A stretch of DNA of 64,000 nt from Emydura subglobosa. Lineage: Eukaryota; Chordata; Testudines; Chelidae. The stretch is from positions 4,012,679 through 4,076,678 of the forward strand of contig ML680098.1 in the NCBI GenBank assembly GCA_007922225.1, read 5' to 3'. The notes below the pieces were generated by a model that worked only from the letters and a program-made list of their open reading frames with translations, searched no databases and was not told the origin of the DNA. Shown one piece after another: positions 24,655 through 36,795 of the stretch (position 1 is the stretch's first letter; the number at the start of each line of letters is the position of its first letter). The position numbers were made by a program, and so were the translations under genes.

Positions 24655-24720
24655 TACAAAGTGCTGAGCACTTAGCGGCTCTCATTGACTATAATGGGGA
24701 CTGCTTGGTGCTCAGTAGAG
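24655..24720. mobile_element. Palindromic repeat (GTGCTGAGCACTTAGCGGC family)
   Basis: 'gtgctgagcacttagcggct' on the left is mirrored by 'ggactgcttggtgctcag' on the right around 'ctcattgactataatgg'. It is a short fold-back element of the same general kind as those at 8.5 and 36.7 kb. Confidence 0.65.
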
Positions 24721-24935
24721 CTGACTGGCGGAAAGTGACTTTTCTGCAAAACTTCACTTTCTGTCTGCTGGGAATAAATTAAATTAGCCAGAGCCTTCCA
24801 GGCTGGCAGCCGAGGAGATGAAAAATTCCATTTCAGTTCTCCCAAAACAGAATTTTTCTGAAAATCCCTACCCGTGAACAATTCCATTTTTTTGTCTTTT
24901 CATCCTGATTTGGGATGAACCTTTGGTTTAAAAAC
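24721..24935. repeat. Probable interspersed repeat rich in AAAATTTCC-type words
   Basis: The words 'gaaaaattccatttc', 'cagaatttttctgaaaatcc' and 'aattccatttttttg' recur here, and similar wording occurs at 37130-37325 ('tttcaaaatggaaaatc', 'cagaaaatgttctgttgaaa'). This suggests a shared old repeat family. I cannot give its class. Confidence 0.4.
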
Positions 24936-25019
24936 GGAATTGCAATTGGATTTCCATTTGCAATTGGGACTGGATATTCAAAAGAGCTCAACTCACATTT
25001 AGACGGTTAAACGAAATGA

Positions 25020-25105
25020 CCAGATTCTCAAAAGTGCCAAGCATCCAGCGCTCACAGTATTCTCAGGGGTGCTACTGGTTGCCGAAAACTTTTGAAAATC
25101 TAGCT
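25020..25105. mobile_element. Palindromic repeat (CAGATTCTCAAAAGTGCC arms)
   Basis: 'ccagattctcaaaagtgcca' on the left and 'gaaaacttttgaaaatctag' on the right form imperfect inverted arms around 'cagcgctcac...tcaggggtgc'. Confidence 0.65.
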
Positions 25106-25109
25106 GCAG

Positions 25110-27685
25110 AAACTTAACTTTAGGTTCCTCTTTTTGAAAAATGTGGCTTTAGATTGTTACATAGATCATAAATACAATAAAGCAAGGAATATTTTGTCCC
25201 TACTGAAGTCTATCATGTCAGAGCATAGTTAGGAATTCTTGTCCATTATTTTTTAGATGATAGTATAGTTTCCATGACCTACAAGTTTTTGAGTAATATT
25301 TTAAATATATAGGCATAATATATAAAATAACAGCTTCGCAATACAGATTCACAGCACACAGAGAGATGTTATGATACATTACACTGCCTGAAAGAAGATT
25401 TAAAATGGTAAGATTTGTATTTTATGGATAAAAGTAAAAAAAGTATTGAAAAGAAGTGACTGAGCAGGCTTAATACCATTTTTCCAATTAAACATCTAAT
25501 TTTATTTATCTTATAAGCATAGGTGCCTAACCCATCTCATATCATAGCATCTTTCAAAACGTAATTTGCAACATGAGCCAAAAAGAGCATCTAAGACAAC
25601 AAAAATTTCCTATTTTTCTACAGTGCTAGGGGCTGAAGATGCCAGTAGCAAAAAAAATAGAATTTGGTAAAATAAATTTTCCCTTTATATTCAAAAGTTT
25701 ACGCCCACTGCAGTATATTAAACTGGAGAGTTATTTTTCCCAAACAATAGGGAATATATTGATCTTAACTATCTAGGAGGAATGTTTGGGAATGGGACAT
25801 GGCACTTTTTGTTTTTTGTTCAACAGTTCAAATCCAGTCCCAGTTAGTGGTGACTAAGAATGCTGGTTCACTGGTTTATGGAATAAGATTTAGTCATTTT
25901 GATTCAGTTCCTGAGGGATAATGGAGCTTATCAGAAAGATATGATCAGAACTGGCACTATATGACCTCATCTGGCAGATTCAGCGAGCACTAGGCATGGA
26001 GTCTCAATCATAGAACTGGGTCCACCAGGTCAGAGTTGAGACTTGGAGATGTCAATGTTACTGCATGCGTTATACCTGTTCTGTGGGTAAACCTCATTTC
26101 TCTAAGCCTGTCATATCCACCCACTTTCATGGATACTATATTCACTAAAAAATTGTGAGTATTTATAACTATTGGGGTACTAGCCACGTGAGCCTAGTGA
26201 AGATCATTTTTGTTGTTTATCAAGCAGTTAAGAACAGAATTCTTCTGTCATGGAGAAGGTAAATGATGGAATAAGCTGCCAAAAATGCTTCTTCATCACC
26301 TCTCCAGAGTTAAACAGCAAACTGTACCCAGAGGTAATGTTCCTTTCTTCACTGAAAAATCCTGTCATACTGTATATGGGTAATGATTGCTAGCTGTGTC
26401 CATGTGTCACTATTTTTACGCAAGTGACTTTTTACCTAGTTTGTGGACTGCAAACTGCAATCTGAGGTTAAAACCACACAAACCCACATTACTTGTCAGC
26501 TTTTCTGATAGCCATGGTCTATTTTGCTGTAAGATCTACTCCATAATATTCTTAAATCATGTTCTCATGGGATGCTGCTGGCTATGTAACACTACTTATA
26601 GACTCTTGGCTTTGTTTAGTGCTGGGAATCTGTCTTACTCTTCTTCTTCTTCTTTTTAAGCTATGGTACAAAAAACAGTCTCCACTTAGGTTAAGTCATA
26701 AATTTTAGGATGCTGACAAGCCATATACCTCAACTAAGCAATAAAGGGTCAGATAGCATTCAGCTTCCACGAAACTAACTCATTTTTAAAGAATATTTGG
26801 GGGGGAATGAAATGGAACAATTTGACTTCTCTACTACTTTTGCTTAAAAATTTAAGCTGGGCTTTAGCAGTTTTGTTCTCCAGTGGAGGACATGTTACTC
26901 CCATGGCAAATGTGAATTTTCTTCAGAAAATTCTTTGTCTAACTAAGAGGAGCCAATGTGTACAGAGAACCCACCTGAAACCTTCACCCTAAACCCTAAC
27001 CCAACTTTTTATGTGTTTACTTTGGAGGGTGAAACGAAGTGAGAAAACCTTTCCAACAATGTATTTTTCATTTTTTGTGCTCCTCTGAACTTCCAGGTGC
27101 TGCTCCAACTGTGCAATCAATTGCAATAAGAAGTAACACCAATATTCTTGCCAAAAAAAAGCCTATTCCAGCCCAACTTTGCACACTCAGAAAGATTGGC
27201 TAGTTTGACTATAGTTTAGCTAAGCATCAAATCTTTTTAGTCTAATGTAACCCTCTGAATCCTTTTAGGTCCAGCCATCACTACTCATGATCCAGAGTCC
27301 TTCAATGGCAGAAAGAAGCAAGATAAAGGAAAACAATGTGGAATAAACTGTAGCAAAGACAAGGTAGGTGCAGTAGTAAAGACATAGCATCATAAATGCA
27401 TCTTAAAAGCTGAAACATTGTAAGCACAATAGTTCCTATGGCATCTATGATTCAACAGCATTTTGAAAGTGGGGAGGGAGGGGAGAAGGCAAGAGGAACA
27501 GTTCTTTGAATCTGCATTCTTAACTAATTTGTTTCAAATTCTGCTACAGCCTTACATGTGAGAAATGACATTAAGGGGCAAAGGGCGACGGTGCAGAGAT
27601 AAAGCAACAAAAAGGTATTCAAAATACTTGCCAAGAAAAAAGCACTCATCTGATAAAAATTTAGACAGGAAGGATGCCAAAAACC
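25110..27685. other. Noncoding stretch
   Basis: No exon or confident repeat. A GTTCAAATCC word near 25830 with following text ('ctggttcactggtttatgga') may belong to a tRNA-derived SINE that also left traces near 450. Simple (TTC)n lies at 26637-26655. A short CCCTAAACCCTAACCC lies at 26987-27002, too short to be a telomeric array. Confidence 0.35.
26637..26655. repeat. (TTC)n simple repeat
   Basis: A short run of about six TTC units. Confidence 0.9.
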
Positions 27686-27686
27686 A

Positions 27687-27713
27687 GGAGAGAGAGAGAG
27701 AGAGAGAGAGAGA
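27687..27713. repeat. (GA)13 microsatellite
   Basis: An uninterrupted GA run, with a (CT)9 run 340 bases further on. Confidence 0.95.
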
Positions 27714-28049
27714 TTTGATGAGGTGATTGCTGCTGCAGTTGTCAGGCTTGTCAGTAGTCAGGGGGATGCCAGATTTTAACTCAAAAATAGTGTCAGCTTA
27801 AGAGTTGCCTCTATTTCACCACATGTTTCTAATTAAGACGACATTAGGAGCTTACTTTTGGAAACTATAAATAAAACTGTTTGGGGGTTAGCTTAAAAGA
27901 TTAGTTACTAGGGTTTTTAAATTAAAAAAAAGAAGAATGAAAAAAGAAAACCTGCCACAAAGAGCAAATGAACCTCCTGACAATTTGTGCGAGCTGCCAC
28001 AAACTGGCAATAATCTCAAGATTGTTTTGAATTTGAATAATGGAGCTTG

Positions 28050-28067
28050 CTCTCTCTCTCTCTCTCT
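28050..28067. repeat. (CT)9 microsatellite
   Basis: A CT run followed by a T-tract. Confidence 0.95.
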
Positions 28068-28079
28068 TTTTTTTAAAGA

Positions 28080-31000
28080 CACTTGTTAAGGTGAATTTGA
28101 CAACTTTAGTGGAGCCATTTTTCTGTTTTACCTTAGGCAACTTTTATGAGATGCTCTTCAGATTAACTACAGTATTTTAAGAACTGTGAAAACGAAGCTT
28201 ATCTTCCCACTCTAAAAAAAACTGGGGTGGAATGAAACCTAAACACACTTGGTATTCACAGTGTTTGGGTTCCTAACTATTATTTGTATTTTCAGCTCTC
28301 TCTTAAGGTTTTAAAGCACCCTGCATCTCATCCTTGCTTTGAAGCAATTTACAATATGTATGTTACACCTGTGTGAAGGATTTTTACCCACATTTATGAA
28401 CTATTGCCTCAACAAGTGAAAGAGAGATCAAAGAAAAATAAGTTGTAATGTACTTTATAGTGGTAAAGGAGCCTGAGACTAACACGAGGACTTGTCTATG
28501 GGACCAGAAGAGACAACCAGGCAGCTGGTACAACAGGCATTTCCAGGGCTAATAAGAATTAGGATTATTAAAGTCAGTGGGAGTTATAAATGACAGAATT
28601 ATAATATATGCACAGTAAATCTTTTCTATGCGAGAACTGAAAAAGTCATCATCACATTATCTAAGCCTCCTCACATTCAGCAGCCAACCAGTATTATGCT
28701 TAATTACTGTATCTAGTGAAGCAACACACATCCACCGCCCAAACCCAGCCTGTTTGACTTTTAGTCCAAATGCAATAGGCTCATTCTGAAAAGCCAAATA
28801 AAATCTTACACCATGACAAAAAAAAAATAAAAATTACTGCAGTCACAGGTGATCTTCACACAGGGTTAAATCCTTTTTTGCGGACAGCGCTGTGGCTTTG
28901 TGCAGGAGAATTGTGGGTGGATAGGGGCACCTTCGTGAAGATGCAGTTTTGGTTTAGAATTGGAGAAACAGCTGTGGCCCTCACTACCACTTGCATGGGG
29001 TGCTGGGGTGATTGGATTTGTGTGGAAACGTCACTCTACCCTTCCAAATGATTTTTTTTATGAAATATTTCATAGCAATCCAGTTGGTTTGCAATATGAA
29101 GGCTACATTGTTCTTTCATGCATGGGCCTGTGGAAGGGTAGTGTATATACACACCACTCCAAGAGAAGCCCCTTTTCTTCCCTGCTCACCCACTGCTCCT
29201 GGAAGAAATATACTCCTTCTAGCTCTCACCGGTAGCAGAAGGTACTGCTGATATACTGGGGAAAGGAGGGAGTCAAATCTCTGCACATAACCTGCACACC
29301 GGTGTGTATGAGGGGTAGTAGCCCTGTACAGTTCAATGAAAGGCATAATGACTATATGCAAAGACACAAAAATACAATCATAAAATCTTTTCAGGAGAAG
29401 TGGGGCTCAGCCATCAAGTCTTGAACAGAATCTGGACTCCCTTCATGATCAGGATGTTGTGTTACCCAGGTGTTTGGCTCCTCCCATTACAAAGGCATCT
29501 CTGGCCATGAAATTCTGCTTTGTATACAGATTTGAACTTTAAGATGATAAAATGAAAACACACTTAGGAAACAAAAAAAGACTAAGTTATTTACATAGAG
29601 GAGCAGGCCAAGAGAAAGAGAGTAAAAGAGGAGTAGGCAGAGAATAACAAGGAAGAGGGCACCCACCAAGGTAGAGATAAGTACCCAAAATAGAAGCAGA
29701 CCATCCACCATTCCTCCTTAGTTAGGACATCCTTGAAATTTACAGCGTAGTTTAGTTGCTGGACCTCTCAATATTGTGAGCACCACAGCAATGCATCTCA
29801 TTGCCTCAGTTATGGCTTTGCCACAAAGCTGTCAGGAAGATAAATAAAAACTAACTAATAAAAGGAAACAAACAAAACTGCAGTAGAAATAACAGGCAAA
29901 AAAGTAACTCAGTATATTATAATGTACAGGACTGGAAGGGGTGTGCGTGCAATAACTAAAATCCCTTATAAAGTCAATCTGTCTATTTTATTTTCTACAT
30001 AAAGCCTTTGCATATGACATTATGTGGATAACATACCATTGCGTGATACAGGATTTATGTCAGGTCCTGTTTATGCAGTCCCAGTCTAGCATCACATCAT
30101 TTTATTCTCCTAGGAAAACATGCATCTGCCCCCCCCCCCCCCCGTCCCCCAAAAGCCTGGCCTAAGAATTGAATCACCCCCACCTCTAGAAATTTGTTGT
30201 TCATCTTGTCACATATCCATAGAGGGAGGCGAATGAAAGACACTTGCTCATTAGCTAGCATAACAACTGTAGCATGTAGCTTCCCCTCATTTATGAAAGG
30301 GAAGTAACGCCTTAGTACTTTTCTTGGGAGAAACCAAATGCTCTAGTTTTTCAGCACTGGCACCCTCTCTAAACTCCAGATATCCCTTTCCAGACAACTT
30401 CCAAAGTGCTGCTACCACCATGCTGCGTTCCACCCTACTCAACCCTTGTCAATAGTGAAATCCTCCGGCCAGTCTTTAAAGATGTTGGTGATAAAATATT
30501 AGATGCCTTACAGAATGAGAAATGACCTTTGCCAATGTGGAGTTTCCCTGCTTGAATGGAACTCTGTGCACACTCAGCAAAACTTTTCAAGCCTGTATGG
30601 CTTTGGTAGATGGCCAATATTATCCTAGCACTGCTTTTCTGAATTAAAGTGACAATCTTTAATCCTAATTTCAGTTCATTGTACAGCATGGGATCTTGGC
30701 CTTGAGCCATTCGTTGTATAGTAAATTGCATGCCTGCTAATGGAAAAGATGCGACATAAATTCTAAAACTTCAATTTTTAAGGGCAAAACAGAATAATCT
30801 TTTTGCTTCTATATGTTTAATCCATCTTGTATAATGATGAAGAGAAAAACAACTCGAAGGGAAGACTAAAAAGGAATGAAAGAAAGATGACTAACATCAT
30901 GAGGATTACTTATGGTCACTGTAACAGCTAGTCTTAGAATCATGCCTTCTAACTCAGTGACTCAATCCAGAACATTTCTTAAGTTAGGAATATGTATTTA

Positions 31001-31770
31001 AATCTTACCAAAATTTTTTTTTTTTTATTATTTAACTGGATGTTGCTGAAGCTAAAACCAGATACGATGAGAATTTGAAAGGAAACATTTAGCATTGTCC
31101 AAATCAGAATGATTATTTACTACCTTGAAAGCATAGTAAACATGGAATGCACTCAGTTTCTAGCCATCATAAGGTACTAGGTAAGAACAAAAATATATGG
31201 AGAAAGTATTGCTTTTTTGAGTAGGTATTAAAACACATATGAGATGCCTATCAGTTATGATGTACTGTTTGCAGACCTCTCCAATACCTTAGCTCAAAGG
31301 AAAGTCAGAATGCCAACCTAGTGTTTCCAGCCCCAAACTTTTTATTTTTGTGGCTTATGCAGTTGTTATGCTAACGTAGATTTTTGTGGTTTGATAAATG
31401 TTACAAACATCATTTAATTTTCCAAACTTAAATAGTCTCTTTCCCTTTTTATAAAGGAAAATAAATCCCAAAACCTTAAATAAAAATATAAGAAAACCAA
31501 CTTTGTCTCCAGAGGAATGTGAAAAGCAGCATCCTATAGCAAACAGAAAAGAAAGAAGGGACACTAATCAAGGCGGAAGCCTGTTTCCCCTTCATACTAA
31601 GTATTTATCCTAAGGATCTTGAGATGGATAGGAATTTTTTTAGGGAGTGGAGTGGACGGGGGGTGAAATGGAAAGGGAGTAGCAGTGGAAGGAGGGTGGT
31701 TAATACCTAGGAAGAAAGCCAACCTTCTTATTTTTATGCATCACCATCAAGAGGGAGAAGTTTGATGTCC
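28080..31770. other. Noncoding stretch
   Basis: No gene or confident repeat is seen over this 3.7 kb. Open frames of 60-100 codons on both strands lack domains. It contains a poly-C tract at 30129-30143 and an AT-rich part at 30960-31470. Confidence 0.4.
30129..30143. repeat. Poly-C tract (15 C)
   Basis: An uninterrupted C run, then G and five more C. Its length may be a sequencing artefact. Confidence 0.9.
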
Positions 31771-31778
31771 ATTTATTT

Positions 31779-32025
31779 ATTTGTATTGAGGTGGTGCGTA
31801 CAGGCCTCAAACCATTGTACATACGCACAACAAGAGACAGTCCCTGCCTGAAAGAGCTTAAAGATTTATTTTAAACAAACAAGACAGGAAAAAAAGATGA
31901 ACAAAACAAAGTAAATCCCTGTTTTCCAGATGGGAAAATATAGCATACAGTGACTTGCCCAAGGTCATACATGAAAGGCTTGTCTAGAGAACAAGTTGAG
32001 GCACTAGCCGCTAAGCAAAACCATC
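31779..32025 (+). mobile_element. MIR/CORE-type SINE
   Basis: Sense-strand blocks occur in the expected order: 'caacaagagacagtccctgc', 'ctgaaagagcttaaag', 'ccagatgggaaaatatagca', 'cagtgacttgcccaaggtca', and near the end a 'cactagccgctaagcaaaac' block. The upstream 'attgtacatacgcac' fits the reptilian form of this SINE, whose head reads 'gcactgtacaaacac'. The copy is nearly full length and moderately diverged. Confidence 0.85.
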
Positions 32026-32029
32026 CATA

Positions 32030-32765
32030 TAAATAAGGGCCTAGTTCTATGATAGATTTAGGCTTCTGTAGATGAACTGTTAGTATGTGGCAAGCTGGTG
32101 TGTTAATCTACCCTGCACTAGCTTTCCATGCACTAGCTTTCCCTGTGGATGCTACTACCATGCACTAAAAGTTCCCTAGTGTGCTTTGATCTACTCTGTT
32201 CTGAAATGGAAGTAACTAACTGTTCATCTAGAGGAGTTTATATTTATCATACAATCAGGTGGATCATAGAGCCAGTCCACCCATTTATATGGACAATTTT
32301 GCTTAAAGGTTAGGATGCAAAACGTTGGCATATAAAAACTTTATATAATGTTCACATTCCAAAGAAGGGCTAGAACGCTTCTAATTTGGGGGATCTCAGA
32401 AAATGATCAGAAAAGGAATCTGATATTGATAGTTGACAGTTAAATTCTTCTGAGACTTGTTTGCGAGATGATTTTTTAAACTTCTTCATATTAATGCATA
32501 CTCTGTAAGGATTTGGGGATACTAAGGAAATGTTCATTCGGAGCCTTTCATCACCTACTTCTTTTGTCCACTGCTAAAGTATGCCTCATGACAGCATCCC
32601 GGACTTTGGGTATTCCAAACTCCAACAGCCTGTCTCTTCAACTTCCTGGGGACCCCTGCTCATCCTATCACACAGAATGTTAGTGCTGGTCGGAATGTGC
32701 CATCTTCTTCTTGCAGATATTCAGCCCCATTGTTTGCTTATGCAGCCAATATGCACATCTTGGAG
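32030..32765. other. Noncoding stretch upstream of the zinc-knuckle element
   Basis: No gene or repeat is recognised. The part from about 32580 on is GC-richer, like the element that follows, and may belong to it, but it has no recognisable motif. Confidence 0.3.
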
Positions 32766-32767
32766 GC

Positions 32768-32813
32768 TGTGATGGGATGTCCACCCCACACCACACTGGA
32801 AGGGGTTAAGGCG
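32768..32813 (+). repeat. Left direct repeat of the zinc-knuckle unit
   Basis: It starts TGTGATGGGATGTCCACC and corresponds to 33881-33926. Shared blocks are TGTGAT, TGTCCACC, ACT, GAAGGG and AGGC. After about 46 bases the two copies diverge. Confidence 0.7.
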
Positions 32814-32981
32814 TAAGGCGGTCACCCCGATACAAGGGGAGTGTGGAAGGCCATACCGGGGAACAAAAATGGAAAGAGACAATGGAGCTGCAGCATGCAG
32901 AAGCTTTGTTTGCAAAGGGCACTTTTACCCTCCCAGGCTGGACTCCAGAGTTGTTCCCCCTGAAAGAAGGGCACTGACAAA

Positions 32982-33521
32982 CTACAGAGACAGATCCAGG
33001 CCCTGCTGAGGCTGATGCTGGAAAGCCAACAGAGACAATAGGAAGCACATTTGTACCTGCAAAATTATTTGACGCAGCTGGCCAAACAGCAGCTGTATCT
33101 ATTCAAGATCATGTGGGACGAAATGAGCAGAGAATGAGATTGGAAAGGAGGTATCAGGGTTAGGAAGCTGGGGGCCTGGCCAAAGGAATGTTATGCCTGC
33201 AGGTGGAGGGGACACCTGAAAAGACAGTGCCGTTCCTATACAGGGACGAGAAACCGCACCTGGGAGGCAAGAAAATAAGATAGCCCAAAAGAGTCCATCC
33301 TGTGGGGAGAACAGGAAAGGCAGTGTTTTGCCTGTGGTCAGCAGGGGCACCTAAGAAGCAGATGCCCATATATGAGCTGCAAAGTGCAGGCTAGTCCAGG
33401 AGAGACAGCTAGACAAGAGAAGGCCGAAGTATGGCCTGCTGAAACGGTAAGGCCAAGGGTTTGTTTTAGGTGCTGTGACGGCGACCATATAAAAAGGCAC
33501 TGCCTTCTTTGTGGGGAGGGG
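32982..33521 (+). pseudogene. gag/ORF1-like pseudogene with three CX2CX4HX4C knuckles
   Basis: Three zinc knuckles sit in one plus-strand frame. The first has its C, C, H, C codons at 33189, 33198, 33213 and 33228. The second starts at 33324 and ends with the C codon at 33363. The third starts at 33462. All have the exact CX2CX4HX4C spacing of retroviral nucleocapsid and retrotransposon gag/ORF1 proteins, which bind RNA. The frame is broken by stops before the first knuckle and at 33276 (TAA), and ends with TAG after the third. From 33279 to the third knuckle it is open. Upstream, Leu/Gln-rich heptads (about 32990-33110) precede the knuckles. Retroviruses usually have one or two knuckles; three in tandem is closer to some L1/Tx1-type ORF1 or cellular CCHC proteins. 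Chance cannot easily explain three in frame. Confidence 0.7.
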
Positions 33522-33597
33522 TAGCGAAGCAGAAGATGTGGACCCACATGAGATAGGAAAAAGGGGTCAAGAAGATAAGATAGCTGGGACAGAGAAG

Positions 33598-33880
33598 GCC
33601 TTGACAGAGATGTGAGTTCAGATCCTGAGGGAGAGAGACCTGGGGGATTCCGTAGATCAAGTAAAGGCGCTGCAGGAGAAATTAGGAGTGGCTGAGCAGG
33701 CCTTATGAGAAGTTAGAGAGGACCTAGAATTGAAGCAAAGAGAGTACCAGGACACCATGCAGGAGAAAGGCAGATTGGTGCGGGATCTGGAGCAAGAGAG
33801 AGAGGGGAACTACGGGCCCAGTTACAGCAGATGCAGGGCATGAGACACCCCGAGGAATGTAATCTTGAGCGGAGAGAGTA
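33598..33880 (+). pseudogene. Broken coiled-coil-coding segment after the knuckles
   Basis: In a different frame from the knuckles (codons starting at 33616 and on), the sequence is rich in Glu, Gln, Lys, Arg and Leu with heptad-like spacing. It is broken by a stop (TGA near 33706) and a frameshift near 33808-33812, after which the heptad pattern continues to the edge of the right direct repeat. It probably formed one protein with the knuckle part before frameshifts accumulated. Confidence 0.5.
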
Positions 33881-33926
33881 TGTGATAGGGTGTCCACCGC
33901 ACAAACGACTAGAAGGGATTGAGGCA
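33881..33926 (+). repeat. Right direct repeat of the zinc-knuckle unit
   Basis: It starts TGTGATAGGGTGTCCACC and is the counterpart of 32768-32813. The sequence beyond (to about 34010) has a similar GC-rich texture and may be the rest of an LTR. Confidence 0.7.
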
Positions 33927-34019
33927 GTCAGGTCCACTGACTTCCCAGGCTGCACCTGGAGTAGAAGTCACCCAGCAGTGAGTACAGCCACTCGTCCCAT
34001 ATGCTAAAGAAGGGGGAAA

Positions 34020-36660
34020 ATATTTCAGAAAGGAAAGGGAAGGCCTTTAACTAACTTCTCACCACTCCAGTAGCTATACCATTTCCTGATATACAGTGTA
34101 CACTGATTTCACTTCTCTCACAACTGAATTTTAGTTATCAGTATTAAATTTCATTTAATTTTCCCTTTATCTGCTGTTCTTTATTTAACCCCAGATCAGT
34201 GATATTTTAAGACAGGGAATGTAATCTCAAGGTTTGTTATTTTAGACCCTCCTGTAATATTTTGACCCCTTTCCCTGAAGCTTTTCTATTTTTAGAGAGC
34301 TTTTATGTTCTGATGTTGGAGCAGACATTGGACTGATCTCATCAAACAGCTCAAAGCTAAAAGAAAGAAGAATGCAGTTTGCAACTGGTTGAATTTCTCG
34401 GAATTTGTTTTATGAATAGGAGATATTTGTCAAGGTGCCTATAACATCATCAGAATTTGCTACTATGATATTAGTATGGTAATATGCTCTTTCAATACCA
34501 CCAAAGTGTAATTTTTTTTCTCTCCAAAGAGTATTTCTTCCAATCATATTATGCTTTAAACTAAGTATATTTTCTGTCAGGGGCATGTATCTTTAATATG
34601 ATTAAAAACTAGCAAAGGCAATAACATTGTCTAATTATCGTACTTCCTCCTGAATCATCCATCACAGGAGAAATTTTGTACCTGCATGGTTAAACTTTAT
34701 CTTTCCTTCCAGGCAAAATTTTCACAACTTCATGGTATCTCAGATGTAGTTGGGACAAAGTAACAAGAAGTAGTTTGGTTTAAAATATACAATGGTTTAT
34801 AAAAGTAAAACTATCCTAGGATCAGCAATTATTAATGAAGAGTAAGTAATCTTCCTAACTAGCCACAGTATGATTTAAAAGGCATTTGTTCCTGAATGTT
34901 CTTCCCTTCTCTCTCAAACAAAACAGATTAAGGAGGAAATTAAATTCTTGACGAAATAAATTTTGACTGGAGTGAGAAATCACGCTAAGAAGCTAATTTA
35001 AGAGAGATGAAATTAATTTTGGTGACATTTATTCTATTTAGCAAAAATGGCGACAAAACATATAGTAGCTCTGTTACCATGAGATAAGAGGCTAGTAATT
35101 TAAGGCTGGGCATAGCTACAGTCTACAACGATTTAATCCTTCTGGTACAACATCCCTTGTGACCTATCATTAAAGGTTTAGAGTAAAACTGACAATTATT
35201 ATTAGCTGGTAATTGGATTTTGGAGATTCAGTAGAAAGTTAGGATAATTTAAATTGACTGTTGACATTGGAAAGATTATGTAAATGTTCTGAATCAGCTG
35301 TATTTATCAATTTACTTAGCTGAATAAAAAAAACCTAACATATCACTATCGTCTGCAACAACATGCAAAAAGTGCATGATTACAGCAATATGTTCAATTA
35401 AAAAACAACAACAAATGATATCTTTGAGGAAGGGGGAGGAGGAAACATATCTGGACTATACCAAAATACCTCTGTTGCAACATGCACAAAGCAAACTTTT
35501 AAAATATATACTTTTATATCAGTCCTAAGACCAGAAACTATTGAGTATGTGTCAGAAACTCACAGCCAAGGGAAAAATAAAATTGTCATGGTATAATATT
35601 TTATGATATGGATTTTTAATTATAAAAGCTGAATTTCAGAAACCAAAAAAGGAATTGAAAACCCAGCAGTCATTACAAATTTATAGGGCATTCCTTTCTG
35701 CCACAACTGCTTTCCACATGGTTTAAGCTTTCTGGTTTCTATAACAGTGACATACATGCACATATAATGGTCTTGTGTGTAACTTTGAACAATAGACAAA
35801 TCTGGCTTATTTGGAAAAACACATTTTTGTCAGTTCAGTTCAAACACATTTATATTTCATATGCCAGTGCAGAGTCTCTCAGCCAAAGGTGTAAAGGAAT
35901 TCACAACTATTTTATTGTCTTATAGTCTTTCTTAACTGTTTTCTTAAAGGGAAAGTTTGGTTTCACTTTAAAAACCAGTTTGTTATAGCCTTACATTTAA
36001 ATAATAATTTCCATCTTCAGCACCTAAAATTTCCCCCATTTTTATTTGTCGTCTTTTCTCACTGTTTCTTTCTGATACTTATATCAATGCCCTTTTCCTC
36101 CTACATGGAAGTTACAACAGACCAAGACTCTGCGGGCCATAAATCATACCTGTCCTCCAAATAACAAGTACATTGTCGAAGAAATGCACTCTGCGCAACA
36201 TTTCAAAACCTGGGATCCAAGCTGCACTTCAGAATAAAGTAAAATACATGTCAAATGCATGAACTGACTCCACAAAAATGACCAATTCCTTTCACATATT
36301 TTTAAAAAAATCTCTTCCATTGTTTTTATTCAACAGAGTTGGTAGGGTGGACTACAGTGGTCACCACTAAAAAGTCAACATTTCACCCACAATTATCACA
36401 GAAATATTATCTAAGACATCACAAAGTTACTTCTTATTCTAATCATAGAAGAAACTATGCTTTCTCAGATACCACTTCAAGCTAAGTGTTCTCAAATGTT
36501 GATTTTTCAATGGTGACTATTTCAGGATAATTATTTTGCTAAAGTGTCCAGATCTCTATTATTCTGATGTTCTCAAAGTCTGCTCTTTGACCAGCTATTC
36601 ATTAACAAACAATCCAGTGTAATATTTTATTTATTCACTGTTAGCTCAGATGATATAAAT
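34020..36660. other. AT-rich noncoding stretch
   Basis: No exon, RNA gene or confident repeat is visible. The sequence is rich in ATTAAT and TTTAAA words and free of recognised transposons. It could include conserved noncoding sequence, but nothing stands out. Confidence 0.35.
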
Positions 36661-36667
36661 ACTTAAG

Positions 36668-36795
36668 TCAACATTTTCAAAAATGGTTGCTTAAAACTAA
36701 GCTACTAAACCCTTATTTTGACATCCAGCGGCTTTCATTGACTTAGCCATATATGATTGGGAGCTGCTGGGCATAGCACTTTTCAAAATCATTTG
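36668..36795. mobile_element. Palindromic repeat (ATTTTCAAAAATG / GCACTTTTCAAAATC)
   Basis: The centre pairs 'catccagcggctttcattga' with 'gattgggagctgctggg', the same fold-back core as at 24655. The outer arms carry the TTTTCAAAA word. Confidence 0.6.

Larger units (their letters stand above)
32768..33926 (+). mobile_element. Decayed retroelement-like unit with three CCHC knuckles and terminal direct repeats
   Basis: An approximately 1.15-kb unit is bounded by direct repeats that both begin TGTGAT (32768-32813 and 33881-33926) and match at roughly three quarters of positions. Many differences are transitions. Between them lies a G/A-rich, formerly coding stretch: a short heptad-like segment, three zinc knuckles, then a second heptad-rich segment that runs almost to the right-hand repeat. 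TG starts and flanking repeats fit LTR ends, and knuckles plus coiled coil fit a gag or a LINE ORF1. No protease, reverse transcriptase or integrase follows, so this is either a gag-only non-autonomous element or an internally deleted copy. The repeats are short for whole LTRs, so they may be LTR fragments. It is clearly inactive. Confidence 0.55.

Noticed and set aside
26987..27004. CCCTAAACCCTAACCC, telomere-like
   Set aside because: Only about two and a half imperfect units; easily chance, not an interstitial telomere array.
32768..33926. Host zinc-knuckle gene exon
   Set aside because: Stops, frameshifts and flanking direct repeats fit a decayed retroelement better than a functional exon, though a pseudogene origin is not excluded.
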